Positions 11,029 to 22,290 of a stretch of 64,000 nt of DNA are shown one piece after another. The notes below the pieces were generated by a model that was not told where the DNA came from, searched no databases, and saw only the letters and a program-made list of their open reading frames with translations. The translations under genes and the position numbers were made by a program. This DNA comes from Malachius bipustulatus (taxonomy: Eukaryota > Arthropoda > Insecta > Coleoptera > Melyridae): the NCBI GenBank assembly GCA_910589415.1, contig OU342631.1, forward strand, positions 57,812,598-57,876,597, in the 5' to 3' direction. The number at the start of each line of letters is the position of its first letter. The stretch's first letter is position 1.

Positions 11029-12978
11029 TCAATTTAGTGCCATGCTTTTTATTTCATCGTTCTTAATTTTAACCAGGTTGCTTAATAAAATTTTGCATAT
11101 TACTCTCTTCTCAAGTTGACAGTTGACATTCTCCAGATTTCTTATGAACATTTCTTCACAAAAATAGTTTGTATAATGTTCTGACAAAGTGACAAGGTTT
11201 ATTTCATCAAAATACCGTTGTAGGAAGATTTTTGAAATTTTGTGTAACACAGAAAGCTGATTCTTAAATTTAAGGAATTCGTTATAAAACTTGTGTTCGA
11301 TAATTTCAAGAACAAACAGAGCTATAGAAGCTGCTACAATAGCATGTTCAGAGGGTAAGATTGCCACGATCCAATTCCATGATTAAATTATAGGGAATTG
11401 TTTCATTATCCACATTTACAATTTTATTTTGAAGCTGTAGCCATTGAGCACATGTTTCACATTGTTCAAGCCTTAATTCCTTTCTTACCGCAAATCCAGC
11501 AATATACGTTAAAATGGGCAACTTATCACCCGAGAGTTTTTCAAGTGAAAATTCCCCACATTTCATTTACTGGAGAAAACACATCATCAATATTTATATC
11601 TTTGTCAAAGTTTTCTATACCATTTGAAGTTACTAAAATTTTTATATCTAGTTCTTTATTTGTTGTTGCTAAAAGCAAAGTACTCCTAAATCTGATTTTT
11701 CGTTCGCTTTCTAAAAGCTGAACAAAGCTTATGTAATAGTTAGCTCCACTTAATTGACGATAATACCCAAACCTGCCCTTAATGACATCATTTTGAAATT
11801 TACTCAATAAAATATAATCAAACTTGTGTTTTTTAAACAAATAAGGTATTATAGCTATAAAAGCTTTAGTCGTATGTATAGAAGCTTGAAATGTCTGCAT
11901 TAAAAGCGATTGAGAACTTGGAACGTAATTTTTCCAGTTTTCAAGTCAAGCCAAAAATGTCTTTAAAAAACATAACTGAAAATTGTTGTTCTCTCTTATG
12001 GGCTCTCTGTTTCAAAATAAAAACAGTTTCAAAACAAGATTTACATTTTGTTTTTGTATATTGCTAGGATATAAGACTTTGTAGGACAAAGTATGTCCAT
12101 ACTTCACCATAGAATTTTTTTCTTTTTCGTATAAAATTTCAAACAACCTGAACTGTGCAGTAAGAATTTAAAATTTTTCAGTAATTTGATGATGAACATC
12201 TGTGATGTTATTATTTTCTGATGCATCTAAAAAAACATTTAAATTCAGGAAACTGAATACAAGAATGTTTTACTCTCCTGCTTATCCAGTTATTTCTAAT
12301 ACACTTCAAAATGTGGACAACATCAAAAATGAGAAACAATAGCCTCGTAGAATCAAAAGAGTGGGTAATAAATGGCTGCAAACTGTTATTACTGGATAGA
12401 AGTTGGAAAGCTTTTCTATTTACAGCACCATTGTCACTGATAAGGGCTAAAACTTTGAAACCAATATTTTCTAGTTCTCTCAAGACATCACAAATAAACT
12501 TTTTCAAAAGATCAGCAGTCAGGTTGTTAACTGCAGCTATACAAACAACATCTTTGTAACGAGATATGAGACTTGAAATCATAAAAACGAGTGCAGTTTT
12601 AGCTACTTCGGAAGCATCATTTTCAGTGCCTCCAAATATAACCCCTCCCGTAAAATTCAGTTGTGGTGATATATGTATACACTTCATCAGTGTGCAAATT
12701 GACTAGCAACTCATGATCTTTCAATATCGTAATATTTGATTTTAAATATGAAATACTGCCACTAAGATCACAATCAGTTAACGAAACTTTAGCTATATTT
12801 TTTTAATATTCCTGGGATGCGGAAGAATAAGAATTTTATTCTTATACAAGGAAAGGTATGCAGACGAACCCTGAACAAATAACGTTGACCCTAAGATATT
12901 TGTGTAGCCACTGTACCTTCTGTTTTCTTCAGACTTCTTATACAGCTGAAGTTGCTCCATTATGAATGAAAGGTGCAC
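11029..12978 (-). pseudogene. P element-like (THAP9-type) transposase body, broken
   Basis: Blocks of the P element transposase lie in order on the minus strand. First is an N-terminal segment (YKKSEENRRYSGYTNILG, ILPHPRNIKK; 12,978-12,793). Next is a 'DEV' block whose Asp codon is at 12,688-12,686, followed by a one-base slip. Then come the RNase H-like core SDNGAVNRKAF and FDVVHILKCIRNNW (12,687-12,211), GRFGYYRQLSGANYYIS (11,900-11,541), and the C-terminal part (11,566-11,348 and 11,367-11,029). Family role: cut-and-paste transposition using GTP and a DDE/D-type site. The coding blocks are separated by frame changes and short gaps. Some could be introns, but the slip after DEV argues for decay. 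It belongs with the THAP domain upstream. Confidence 0.7.
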
Positions 12979-13462
12979 ATTTTCGTCAATGTCACTATCA
13001 AATCCACCCCCATATTCATTTATTATTCTTGAAAGTTTATCAATTAATTATCACAATTATCGATTTCATCAGTCACATCACTATTCAAATTTTCCACTTT
13101 CACTCTAATAAAATCCAAAATTCCTTCCAACAAATTTGTTGTAATTTTTTGGCAGCTTACTACTTTTCAGCACATTCTCACCAACATTCACAATAAACGA
13201 TAGGTCACTATTTATAACTATAGAAGCTAGAATTGTTGGATGTTTTTCAGGAACTTGCTGCAAATTAAGGTAACAAAACAGAATTCTCGCATTATCTTCA
13301 ACTAATAGCCAATTCTTTTCAATTTGGCTAGCAGTACTATAATATGTCCGTACATCTTCAAAACTTGAAATGCTTCGAACTTTTCGGTGCTGCTCGAACG
13401 ATACCAGTTTCTTCTATAGCTTTGGTCATTTGTGTGTGCTTCTTCAACATCAGCAAGACGAG

Positions 13463-13789
13463 TCACAGTACTACTTTTTTACTCAAGTATGAAGGCACAT
13501 TTGGAAAGTAGATGGGAACTGCGTTTTCAGCTAGTTTGGGTATCTTTCTTTCAAAGATTTCTAACTTGCCGTTCACAATACATTTGTCAGTTCGAATAAC
13601 ATCTTTGTCAGCAAAGTGTATGATGCAAACAACAGGATGTTTTAAACCGTTCAGATTGTTGGGAATAATACGTAACGATCTCTTTCTGAGATCTTCATTA
13701 TTGAGGAATGAAAACACGGTATGATATGTTTTACATTTCTCGGATTTATAGTTGGACTTGCAACCAACTACACTGCAAGATCGTGGCAT
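13463..13789 (-). CDS. THAP zinc-finger domain of the P element-like transposase
   Basis: An open frame of 108 residues starting MPRSCSVVGC. It contains a C2CH THAP module: Cys5 and Cys10, then Cys and His in VVCIIHF about 50 residues later, and the AVPIYFP motif that closes the domain. THAP domains bind DNA, and in P-type transposons they recognise the element's own ends. It lies 0.5 kb upstream of, and on the same strand as, the broken transposase body, so it is the first exon of that element. The frame is open to codon 108, where an exon boundary or truncation is likely. Confidence 0.75.
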   Translation of the reverse strand: MPRSCSVVGCKSNYKSEKCKTYHTVFSFLNNEDLRKRSLRIIPNNLNGLKHPVVCIIHFADKDVIRTDKCIVNGKLEIFERKIPKLAENAVPIYFPNVPSYLSKKVVL

Positions 13790-13924
13790 TTTGACCTTTC
13801 AGATTACCTATCTACTGTAAAAAAATTAAAAGAATTAGTTTTGAGATAAATAAACATACTAAATCATAATTAATCTTACTGTAAAGTTTGTAAAAGAATT
13901 ATAACTCAACAACTCGGGTTATTT

Positions 13925-14806
13925 ATATATTCCAATCCGATGTAGCGAACACAAAACAAAACTGCTGGTAGAAGAAATGAAGAACGACGTCGAGACAAAA
14001 CTCAAAACTCTGGAAAGTTCTGAGGTGAAGCATTCTCCGGGTGCCGCACCGTCTAGCAGTTTTGGCGCAAAAGTGAAACCACCGGCGTATGACGGACAAC
14101 TCCCTGGACTGCATACAAAATCCAATTACAAGATGCATGCATGGCCAACGGGTGGAACGACACAGAGAAGACAACGGCATTGGTTCTGGCTCTTCGAGGG
14201 CAAGCTGTAGACATGCTACAAACACTGCCGGTAGAACTGCACTCGAATTATGACCAATTGAGTGCAGCATTAGAACTTCGATTCGGCAATCGCCATATGG
14301 AGCAGGTGTTCCAAAATCAGTTGATGAGCAGAGTGCAGAAGCCGAACGAGTCGCTACAAGAGTTCGAAGTAGATGTCAACAGGATTGTCCATCAAGCCTA
14401 CCCAGACTCGCCGTAGAACTTCAAGGAACAACTAGCCTCGCAAACCTTCGTCAACGGGATACGAGACACTGCAATACAGAAGATCCTGCGTATGTCACAT
14501 TTGACAAAGTCCAGCGAAGCGTTAGTTAGAGCACTTGAAATAGGTGCAGCAATCAAGGCGTCCAACGGTAGAGACTTCTCCAAGGTACGAGCAGTGACAA
14601 TTGAAGATAAAGAAGAGAATTTTACTGCCGTATTGGGAAAGTTAAATAAGATGATGGATAATTTATCTGACCTGTTGAATAATGATGGGAAAAGAGGTTG
14701 GACTCCAAGAAGGGACGAAAACAGTGCTACCGTTGCGGTTCCAGTTTTCATTTCATACGCAATTGTAAGGCTGGTGAGCAGACTCATCGAAGTAGTGGAT
14801 CCCTAG
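13925..14806 (+). pseudogene. gypsy copy 2: gag remnant
   Basis: Plus-strand fragments of a Ty3/gypsy Gag related to that of the complete element at 22.3 kb. Recognisable blocks are PPAYDGQLPG, then in another frame TALVLALRGQAVDML, LRFGNRHMEQVFQ and SLQEFEVDV, then SSEALVRALEIGAA, and a CCHC zinc knuckle (CYRCGSSFHFIRNC, about 14,724-14,765). Frame shifts and a TAG at 14,414 break it. The 5' end is missing: no convincing 5' LTR or primer binding site precedes it. Confidence 0.7.
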
Positions 14807-15295
14807 AACAAAGGACAGACAGGGCAAGGAGTAGAACCAGAGATAAAGGTTTCTATCGATAACGGGAAGATCTTCGTCCGCAGCAGGAAAACTAATTTCA
14901 GCCAATGTGGAGGAGCGAATACTGGCTGACGACATCAAGGCCCCTAAGTTCGGTTCCACCAGAACACCAGACAAGACATGAGAGGGCGACAAGATGTATA
15001 CAAGACATCTGGTTCGTGGCGAGACAGAAACGGGAGCGAAAGGCCCAGCTTCCGAGTGGAGAGCAAAGGTTTCTCGAGGAGTGAGTGAGTCTTCAGACGG
15101 GGCGGCGGTTGCTGGCGGTTTGGTGATAATAATAGTCATGGTCGCAACCATGAACGGAACTGGGACGGAGAAAGATGCCCGTTCAGGCGATTCGATCACC
15201 GGAGTGACAGTCAGGGCAGTTTCATCAGAAACCCGCCACCGGCCAATGATGAGCAGGAGAGCAGGTCATGGGAGCATCGTCAGAGGCCCAAGCTG
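14807..15295 (+). pseudogene. gypsy copy 2: degraded gag C-terminus, deletion joint
   Basis: Between the zinc knuckle and the integrase region all three frames are broken, and there is no sign of protease, reverse transcriptase or RNase H. In the complete relative those domains take about 2 kb, so an internal deletion occurred here. Confidence 0.55.
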
Positions 15296-16684
15296 ATGTT
15301 GGCGCCTCGTATTAAACCAATTGAGGACAGCTGGAAGGAAGAATGCGTTAAAAGGATTGTGATCAATGAAGATACAGCATGGACGATAGAAGCATGCAGG
15401 AAAGAGCAAGAAAACGACGAAGACATCGGAGACATTTTAAAACGTAAAGAAGAGAATGGACCAAAACCAACTTGGGCAGAGGTTTCTTCACGTAGCCCAG
15501 AATATAAAGCTCTATGGTCACAATGGGAGTCCCTGCAAATCGAAAATGGTCTGCTGAAGAGAGCCTGGGAGAGTGCCGATGGAAAGAAGATCGTCATGCA
15601 GTTGGTTGTTCCAAGGAGTAAAGTTCCGAAGATTCTCGAAGTGATCTATGGAGATACATCAGGAGCTCACTTCGGAGTGAACAAAACACTAGCGAAAGTT
15701 CGAGAGAGGTTCTACTGGGTGAACTGCAAGGACGATGTCGAAGCCTGGTGCCGTAAGTGCGAGAAATGTACTGCAAGCAAGGGCCCAAGCAGAAGACTGA
15801 CAGGCGCTATGAAGCAGTACAACGTCGGAGCTCCATTCGAGAGGATAGCCATAGACGTAGCAGGTCCTTTTCCAATCAGCGACAGCTGCAATCGCTTTAT
15901 CCTGGTTGCCATGGATTATTTCAGCAAGTGGCCTGAAGCATATGCCATACCGAACCAAGAAGCTGCTACAGTTGCGAGAGTCTTGGTGGATAATTTGATT
16001 AGCAGATTTGGCGTACCTTTAGAGCTGCATTCCGATCGAGGACGAAACTTTGAATCCCAAGTTTTCGCAGAAATGTGTAAACTGCTCGGGATCAACAAGA
16101 CAAGGACTACACCTCTCCATCCGCAATCTGACGGTATGGTAGAACGGTTTAATCGAACAATAGAGGAACATCTGTTGAAGGTGGTGAGCAAGAATCAGAG
16201 AGACTGAGACCAGTCTCTGTTGCTGATGTCATACAGGGCAGCCATCCATGAGACTACGGAACAGACACCGGCCAAGGTTGTATTCGGCAAGGAGATTCGG
16301 CTACCCTGTGATTTGGTGTACGGTTCAGCAAGCAGTCCACCATCGGAGATCAGAAACTATGTCGACGAATTAAGAAACTCCATGGCAGAAGTGCATTCCC
16401 TTGTCAGGAGGAAGATCAAGTTGGCCAGCGACCGAATGAAGGCGAGGTATGACTTGAAGGCAAACTCCGGCGGCTTCACAGAAGGAGACAAAGTGTGGTT
16501 TTATAATCCAACTAGGAAGAAGGGTTTGTCGCCTAAGTTTATGCCATCCTGGGAAGTGCCTTACACAATTACTAAAAGGATAAACGACGTGGTGTATAGG
16601 ATACAGCGGAGCGGAGCCCCCAAGTGCAAGATGAAGGTAGTCCACCTGAACCGTCTGGCACCCTACTGTGGAGACAGCGAATAA
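15296..16684 (+). pseudogene. gypsy copy 2: integrase with one nonsense codon
   Basis: A single frame covers the RNase H-integrase linker, the HHCC zinc region (GAHFGVNKTL, WCRKCEKC), the DDE core (AIDVAGPFP, HSDRGRNF, QSDGMVERFN) and the C-terminal GPY/F-type tail (VPYTITKRINDVVYRIQ). The only interruption is TGA at 16,205-16,207, where the intact relative has Trp. This enzyme inserts retroelement cDNA. With protease and RT deleted the copy cannot move by itself. Confidence 0.8.
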
Positions 16685-16718
16685 GTCCGGGGACGCTCGA
16701 AAAATAGAAAGGGGGCAG

Positions 16719-17146
16719 TATAACGAGACCGCTCTGGAAACATTCTATTCGTTTCATGAAGAACTCCTAGCCCACCATTTCATTTGTTTACATTCTTTTT
16801 TTTATACTGAGTTAGTCAATGACATGTTTGCGACAGTTCCAGTCACATATCATGTGACGCATTGACGGACAGTGTTGGTTCTGTGGATTTCTGGAGTGGT
16901 CTCGCCGAACAATCTGACATTTCTAGAATCCACGAATCGACGGCCGGTGCGCCGGTGCAACCTTCGAGAAGGTACCTACTGTTTCGCCGACACGTCGGGG
17001 GAACCATATAAGGACAGCCGCGCGGCTGCGTGGAACAGTAATAGTTTGGACGTGGAGTAAAGCTGAAGACAGAGCAGTAGTAACTAGTGAAAGCTGAAGT
17101 ATAGACAGTAAAGCATTGATACATTTTTAAATTGCCTGACAACTCA
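16719..17146 (+). mobile_element. gypsy copy 2: 3' LTR
   Basis: It follows a purine tract (gaaagggggcag, 16,706-16,718) and starts TATAACGAGAC, matching the LTR start of copy 3 (TATAATGAGAC, minus strand at 48,981). It contains a TATA box (catataagg, about 17,008) and ends near 'ctcaaca'. Similarity to the copy 3 LTR runs on through 'gaatccacg' and 'gtttggacgtgga'. Confidence 0.65.
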
Positions 17147-18036
17147 ACAATTTAAAATTATATTAATGTATAAGTGTCCTCTTTAAAATACCGAAGTTAA
17201 TAGCGACTTGCGGTATAACCGACAGTTTAGAGATATTTTCATCAGACTCAGGTAATGTTGAAACCGCCACATTGGAATTATTCCAATTCCTTTCGTAAAT
17301 CATTATTCCTTATTGAAATTTGAATATTGAAAATCACTTTGTAATGATTTGAATTTTAATTTTTTTCAATGATACTTACCTATTTCGAATAATAAACATA
17401 TTATTTTATTATTATTCTTTTAAAATAATTTCAATGTTGACGTTGATGACAGTAGCGTTACTTGACACTTTTTCCGCTTTCCTGTAGAAGGTTATTTACC
17501 GGTCCAAACCTCCTTGCAAACCCTCTCATCTTCAATGGAAAAAATATTCTTGCTAAAATTTGACCTTGTTTGAAGAAAACACAGCATATTATTATATTAT
17601 TTGGAGGAAAAGTTACTTTTCATGGCTTGCTCTCTATTATCAGTCTCACTTCGTTCTGCTTATAATATCTTATAATTTGTAATATCTTCACAGTAGTCGT
17701 TAAGTTACGTCAGAGGCCCTTGAAAACTTCTGACACTTATTGGGCTTTACCACAGCCATAAGATATTTATTTATTTTTTTACTTCGTTCTGCTGACAAAC
17801 AATAGCGCGCCATGGAAAGTATCACTTTCCCTTTGTATAAAATAATATACTATTATTTCCTGTAAACTTAATAAATTATATTCTGAGACCACATTTGCAA
17901 TTATTATTATACTTATCTATGACCTATTACCTTTTTGTACCAATTCGTTTCAGTATTCATTCAGTTTCTGATTGAATGCTTCCCGAATTAATTTTATTAC
18001 CTATCAAAAGGGGCCTGAAAATTTGACTAAAGGTAC
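17147..18036. other. no gene recognised
   Basis: AT-rich sequence. Only short open frames, no repeats identified within this window. Confidence 0.45.
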
Positions 18037-18040
18037 TTAA

Positions 18041-18592
18041 GCTACACGTTTTCCTAGCTGCGTCAAACGCTAGCGCAAAACGCCTGCGGTTTACGCAGGG
18101 CGATCCACAGTGTGGGTTGCGTGAACAATGTTTTTCAACTTGCGCAAATCAGTTCGAATAAACGTTTTATTATAGTGAGTTGAGTAGTATAAAAATGGCT
18201 GGTAATGATAATATGATGAGATAAAGAGTTATAGATCTCATCACGATGGAGCTACGAGAGGAAGAAGAAGAAGAAGTATATTTGAAGAACAATAAGTTGT
18301 TTCCATTTTGTGTCTTTTAATCCTAATTTTGCATCGTATATTATGGGTAGTCCAGCCACCAGTTCAATTAACAGTTCATCTTCAGCTACAGAAAATCTTG
18401 GTTGAGGTTCTTTCCTGCGTCGCATGATTGACTGCTCTCGAGGCACAGCCGACGTTTCACGCGAGCGCACACCGTCCACCACGGAACACGCACTGTAGGA
18501 AAACGGTCTGATTTAAACCATACAAAAGCAGTGTTGGGCGTTTTACGCATGCGTCGTATGCAGTGCGATATACGCAGCTAGGAAAACGTAGC
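18041..18592. mobile_element. Harbinger-like element, internally deleted
   Basis: A TTAA flanks both ends. TIRs are about 24 bp (GCTACACGTTTTCCTAGCTG and the complement of GCTACGTTTTCCTAGCTGCG). Inside, starting from opposite ends, lie two gene beginnings. The plus strand has MELREEEEEEVYLK (18,246 on), like the acidic N-terminus of Harbinger transposases. The minus strand has a MADF/Myb-like beginning (18,482 down). They meet near 18,300, where both are cut off. PIF/Harbinger elements encode exactly such a pair, with TWA-type target sites. I infer a deletion derivative of that superfamily; piggyBac (TTAA) is the alternative from the target alone. Confidence 0.65.
18310..18482 (-). pseudogene. 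MADF/Myb-like domain, N-terminal fragment
   Basis: The frame contains FSVAEDELLIELVAGLP, IIYDAKLGLKD and TKWKQ, the first two helices of a MADF (Myb/SANT-like) DNA-binding domain. The start used may be the first Met or the later MRRRKEPQP. The frame then enters antisense of the acidic repeat of the facing gene and is meaningless there, so the domain is truncated. In Harbinger elements such a protein helps the transposase reach DNA. Confidence 0.6.
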
Positions 18593-19495
18593 TTAAATAT
18601 TTAAAATTCCCGCTGCACCGATTCGTCACGCATGCGATACTGACTAGGGCGTCAGTATCGGCAATATAGGTTCCCTAATATGGGCGATACAGGTGATACT
18701 AGTTGAAAACATTCTTATAATTTGAAAAAGGAGGGGAAGTTGCCTATCTGTCTGAAAAGCTGCCGTCTTATTCTAATCTATGACTTATGTACTGCCATGC
18801 ATCGTTTTTTATTAAAAGCGATCGCATATTAATCTTCCATGTGTCAAAGTTATGTTTTGACAACACATCAATGCGAAACTTATAAATTATAAACAATATT
18901 AACTAACACCGCAATTAAAAAGGTTCAGATTTAAAATTACCCAGAGAAAAATGAGCTTAAAGTTGAAATTTTAAAATTTACCCATTTTTGGTCAGCTATT
19001 TTTCAATTTATTTTTTCATAACTGACTGTTGTGAATATCTAACGAATTTTGCCAAAATGTCCTCCCGCGAAATACTTTTAGTTTTCGAAATATATTTTTT
19101 TGTGATTTTGATGTATAGAAAAACGCCATTTTCTCTGGAACTAGAATTCACATCACGGATCTAGTGTTCTCAAATTAAATCTTTTGAAAAGCACAAACTT
19201 ATGACAAAAGCAAATTCAAAAAAAAAAGAAAAGCAAAAAAAATCCCAATCGGTGCGAACTTTTTATTGGCGGGCACTGTAGATAATTAACAATTTATCTC
19301 TATAATATACCTGCCAAAGGAGATTAAATGTCATACTGTTTTTCCTTCAAAAAAAATTATTGCTACGCATAAATAAAACCATTGTTGTTCATAAATTGTT
19401 TTGTTAAAAAATAATAAAAATTCAGGTAATAATTTTGTGTTTTCAAAATATAAATTGACTGCGGATTTAAATTCTTCGTCTACATGTTCATTTAA
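18593..19495. other. no gene recognised
   Basis: AT-rich, no family motif. A minus-strand frame at 19,331-19,609 overlaps the repeat that follows and looks like chance. Confidence 0.45.
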
Positions 19496-19499
19496 TAAT

Positions 19500-19720
19500 G
19501 AAATTTTATTATACATAGGGTGGGAAACTTTTGTACTACCCACCGTTGGGATATCGTAAGCGGTAAGAGATACAGGGACAGGGTCAGTTAAATTAGAGAA
19601 AAGTTGCACTATTTTATGCTAAATAAGATTCTGAAAAAAAATTAGGATATTTTCAGTCGTTACTGGAATATCATAAAAAAAACTGAAATCTCGAGATTTT
19701 TTATTTTAATAAATAAAAGA
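19500..19720 (-). repeat. repeat unit B/C, left inverted copy (part 1)
   Basis: Read in reverse this matches 30,560-30,740: 'gtgcaacttttctctaattt', 'tgtatctcttaccgcttacg', 'ggtagtacaaaa.tttcccac'. Related pieces occur at 54,480-54,520 and 59,560-59,640. The unit resumes at 20,290 after an insertion. Confidence 0.65.
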
Positions 19721-20159
19721 CTGAAGGTAGGTCGTATGAGTATAAAGCACATAAAGTGCAATTACTAGCCTGTTAAATGGAGTCGGAGTATTTCTCCATC
19801 GCCCATAACAGTTGTCAAGCTGGCAGTGCCCGAAACTCCAAGAGAGGCCTTCATACATCTAAAAACAGAGCCAATCAGAGTACCAGAAAAAGCACAGACA
19901 CGTGTTTCACCCTACTAGGGCTCATCAGTGTCCTGCATCCGGAATATCTGGAGGATGTTATCGAATGCATGGATGCTTGGACCCTCTTAAAGCGGCCTGT
20001 TACACGGTTCTCCGTGTAGTGTAAAGTAGAGCGACATCTAGTAGTCAGTCTAAAGAACTAACCGTGAGTTCTAAGTACTAAGTTCTAAGTAAGCACTAAC
20101 CGAACTCTAAGTTTATTACAGTTTCAGACACCACCAAATGCCAGACGATTGACATTCAT
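19721..20159. other. inserted segment splitting repeat B/C, no gene
   Basis: About 0.57 kb (to 20,290) separates the two parts of the left repeat copy. It includes the words 'cacgtgtttcaccctactag' and a run of 'ctaagt' repeats (20,066-20,115). The open frame within it has no recognised motif. Confidence 0.4.
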
Positions 20160-20292
20160 GAATAAGAGAATAAGTCAAGTACTCAACGATTAATTAATAA
20201 ATAAGAGAAAAGATACAGTTTTCTTTCTTTTCATTTCTTTCTTTTATTTATTAATTAATCGTTGAGTATACTTGCCTTATTCTCTTGCTTTT
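20160..20292. repeat. 133-bp hairpin
   Basis: Arms 'gaataagagaataagtcaag' plus 'tcaacgattaattaataaat' are mirrored by their complements ending at 'ttattctcttgc'. They enclose a pyrimidine-rich loop of about 40 bp (tttctttctttt...). A strong stem of about 45 bp. Confidence 0.7.
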
Positions 20293-20550
20293 TTATTTTA
20301 TCCATATCTTTTTTATTATTGAAAATTATTAAATTATTTTTTGTAGGCTTGCATAAGTATGTCATCAAAACAACTATCCATCTGACATTTCAAAAATTTC
20401 CAAAGCGACCAGATCCCAGAGTTTCATAGCCAACTTTTGCTTTTCTTATGGCCGCCATATTTTTTTATGCCCTTCGGTATACAAAAATCCAGGACATCAA
20501 AAATTAATAATATTTAAAAAAAATCAAAAAAATTATTTTTCTTCACCCAA
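20293..20550 (+). repeat. repeat unit B/C, left copy (part 2)
   Basis: Shared words 'catctgacatttcaaaaatt', 'cccagagtttcatagccaac' and 'ttatggccgccat' also occur inverted at 30,370-30,560 and 58,690-58,840, and in the same sense at 36,310-36,500 and 58,430-58,520. Confidence 0.65.
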
Positions 20551-20573
20551 AAAAATTTCACCCAATTAAGTAA

Positions 20574-21422
20574 ATAATACAACTGATCAACATCCAAGAA
20601 CAGTCGAACAAAAAAAAAGAGATATGGTCCTCTAAGGCTCTACATGGCAGACACTACAATCAAGTTAATAACTCCAACATTAACAAAAAGCTGTCGTATA
20701 GATTTTTGGAAAACGGCCTTCTCTTTCCTGAAACCGAAGGCTTTCTTCTTGCCATCCAGGACCAAGTAATTGCCACCAATAACTACAGAAAGCACATATT
20801 AAAAGATGCAACAATAGTCAGTGACGCATGTAGAAAATGCCAACAATTTCCAGAGACAATAGATCACATCACCTCTGGTTGCAAGCTCCTTGCAGGAACT
20901 GCATATACTGATAGACACAACACAGTAGCAAAAATAATACACCAAGCCATTGGACTCCACTACAATCTTCATGCAGACTCTCAACCCTACTACAAATACA
21001 CACCGCAAACAATACTTGAAAATCAGGATCACAAATTATATTGGGACCTCACCATCCAAACTGATAAAACAATCATGCACAATAGGCCAGATATCACGCT
21101 TGTAAATAAAAAAGAACACGTTACATTCATCATTGACATGGCCGTTCCATCAGACTCCAACATAACAAATAAATACGCAGAAAAGAAAACTAAATATCAA
21201 CCATTAGCCATAGAAGTTGAAAGGATATGGAAACAGAAGTCGGTTTACATCTTACCCTTTATAATATCAGTAACTGGAATCACGCCGCACACATTCACAC
21301 AACATCTCACACAACTTCAGCTGCCACACTACATACACACGCAGGCGCAAAAAGCAACGATACATTACAACATGCAACATCACTCGAAACTGCTTAAATC
21401 AAAGATAATGAAATCTGTGTAG
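20574..21422 (+). pseudogene. R2-like LINE, C-terminal tail with endonuclease
   Basis: An open frame of about 280 codons that runs upstream of the first listed start (EIWSSKALHGRHYNQV is in frame). Domains: a linker after the thumb (LFPETEGFLLAIQDQV), a CCHC-like finger (CRKC, then IDHITSGC, then RHN), and a restriction-like endonuclease with NRPDITLV and FIIDMAVPSD. The RPD...D spacing of 14 residues is the standard one. The reverse transcriptase upstream is missing, so the copy is 5'-truncated. The remaining frame has no stop, which suggests a fairly recent insertion. The A/T-rich (AAT)n tail follows at 21,492. Confidence 0.75.
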
Positions 21423-21490
21423 ACTTGGCCTGAGCCCGTCTGCACGGATAATCTCACCGGCTATGATGCTGAGAATGCTGAGAATGAATC

Positions 21491-21491
<1 letters not shown>

Positions 21492-21522
<31 letters not shown>
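21492..21522. repeat. (AAT)n microsatellite
   Basis: About ten AAT units after the R2-like tail, plausibly derived from its 3' terminus. Confidence 0.85.
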
Positions 21523-21525
<3 letters not shown>

Positions 21526-21557
21526 TTTTTCCAGAATATGACATTCCTTATACTACT

Positions 21558-21561
21558 ATAT
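21558..21561. repeat. target site duplication, left (ATAT)
   Basis: ATAT directly before the 5' LTR, repeated directly after the 3' LTR (27,994-27,997). A 4-bp duplication fits Ty3/gypsy integration. Confidence 0.8.
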
Positions 21562-22233
21562 TGATACGAATAAAGGGTGAACTAAGAAGTGAGCGGGACG
21601 TAGAAAGCGTTGGCCGGCGACAGCCTCCGGTGTACTGTGTTAGCTGGGGCGCGTAGTGGGGGTCAAGCCGGACGCGCCCACCCGTATGCGATCGTCAACA
21701 TTCTGACGTCCTGTACACTGCTGCTCTCCTGTTCACCCAGAGAGAGGATCTCGCTGAAAACCACAGGAAATGAATGGAAAACTCTGGTCATTTCCTGTGG
21801 AGAAGTTCCAGAAATGGATGTTTGAGTGTCTGGGAGCGGAACATCCAGAAAGGGAATATTCTCGAGACTTTCTCTTGGATTTGTTCGGGAAATAGAAGCG
21901 AGCCGTCGGTAAACCGTCCAGAAGCTACTTCCAGAGGTAGGGATGTCCTATAAATAGCCAGCAGCCAGGCGAACTAGGCAGTTCAGTCTAGCGGTGTGTG
22001 CGAAGAACAAGCGAGGAACTAAGCGACTAGTGGCGATATAGACAGTGCGGTATTCCTAAGTGACTAGTGAAAAGTAGTAGTGTTATAGACCAAATAAAGA
22101 AGTTGTGTGTAAGAAGTAGTGATATTTGTAACATTGTAATCTGAAACTCTTGTGGACATTAAATAAATAAATAAAACAGTAAATCTGTGTTTCCCAATTA
22201 TCCGTCGAGCCTACGGTTAGGAAATCCGTAACA
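21562..22233 (+). mobile_element. 5' LTR of complete Ty3/gypsy element
   Basis: 672 bp beginning TGATACG and ending CCGTAACA. It contains a TATA box (TATAAATA, 21,949-21,956) and, about 30 bp later, an initiator-like TCAGTC (21,983). AATAAA signals lie at 22,093 and 22,162. The sequence differs from the 3' LTR at five positions that I could count, so the insertion is young. Confidence 0.92.
21949..21988 (+). promoter_or_regulatory. LTR core promoter (TATA plus initiator)
   Basis: TATAAATA followed at normal spacing by TCAGTC, the arthropod initiator consensus. It marks the start of R and of the genomic transcript. Confidence 0.65.
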
Positions 22234-22236
22234 ATT

Positions 22237-22254
22237 TGGTGTCAGAAGTGGGAT
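22237..22254 (+). other. primer binding site, tRNA-Leu type
   Basis: TGGTGTCAGAAGTGGGAT lies three bases after the 5' LTR. It is complementary to a 3' end ATCCCACTTCTGACACCA, which from memory is that of an insect tRNA-Leu. The position is right for minus-strand primer annealing. Confidence 0.7.
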
Positions 22255-22290
22255 AATTGGAAGAAAGTGAGGGTGAATTTTCTTTGATTA

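Noticed and set aside
13890..13915. Possible end of a 5' LTR ('aactcaaca') before gypsy copy 2
   Set aside because: Only nine bases match the 3' LTR end, upstream sequence does not align with the LTR, and no primer binding site follows.
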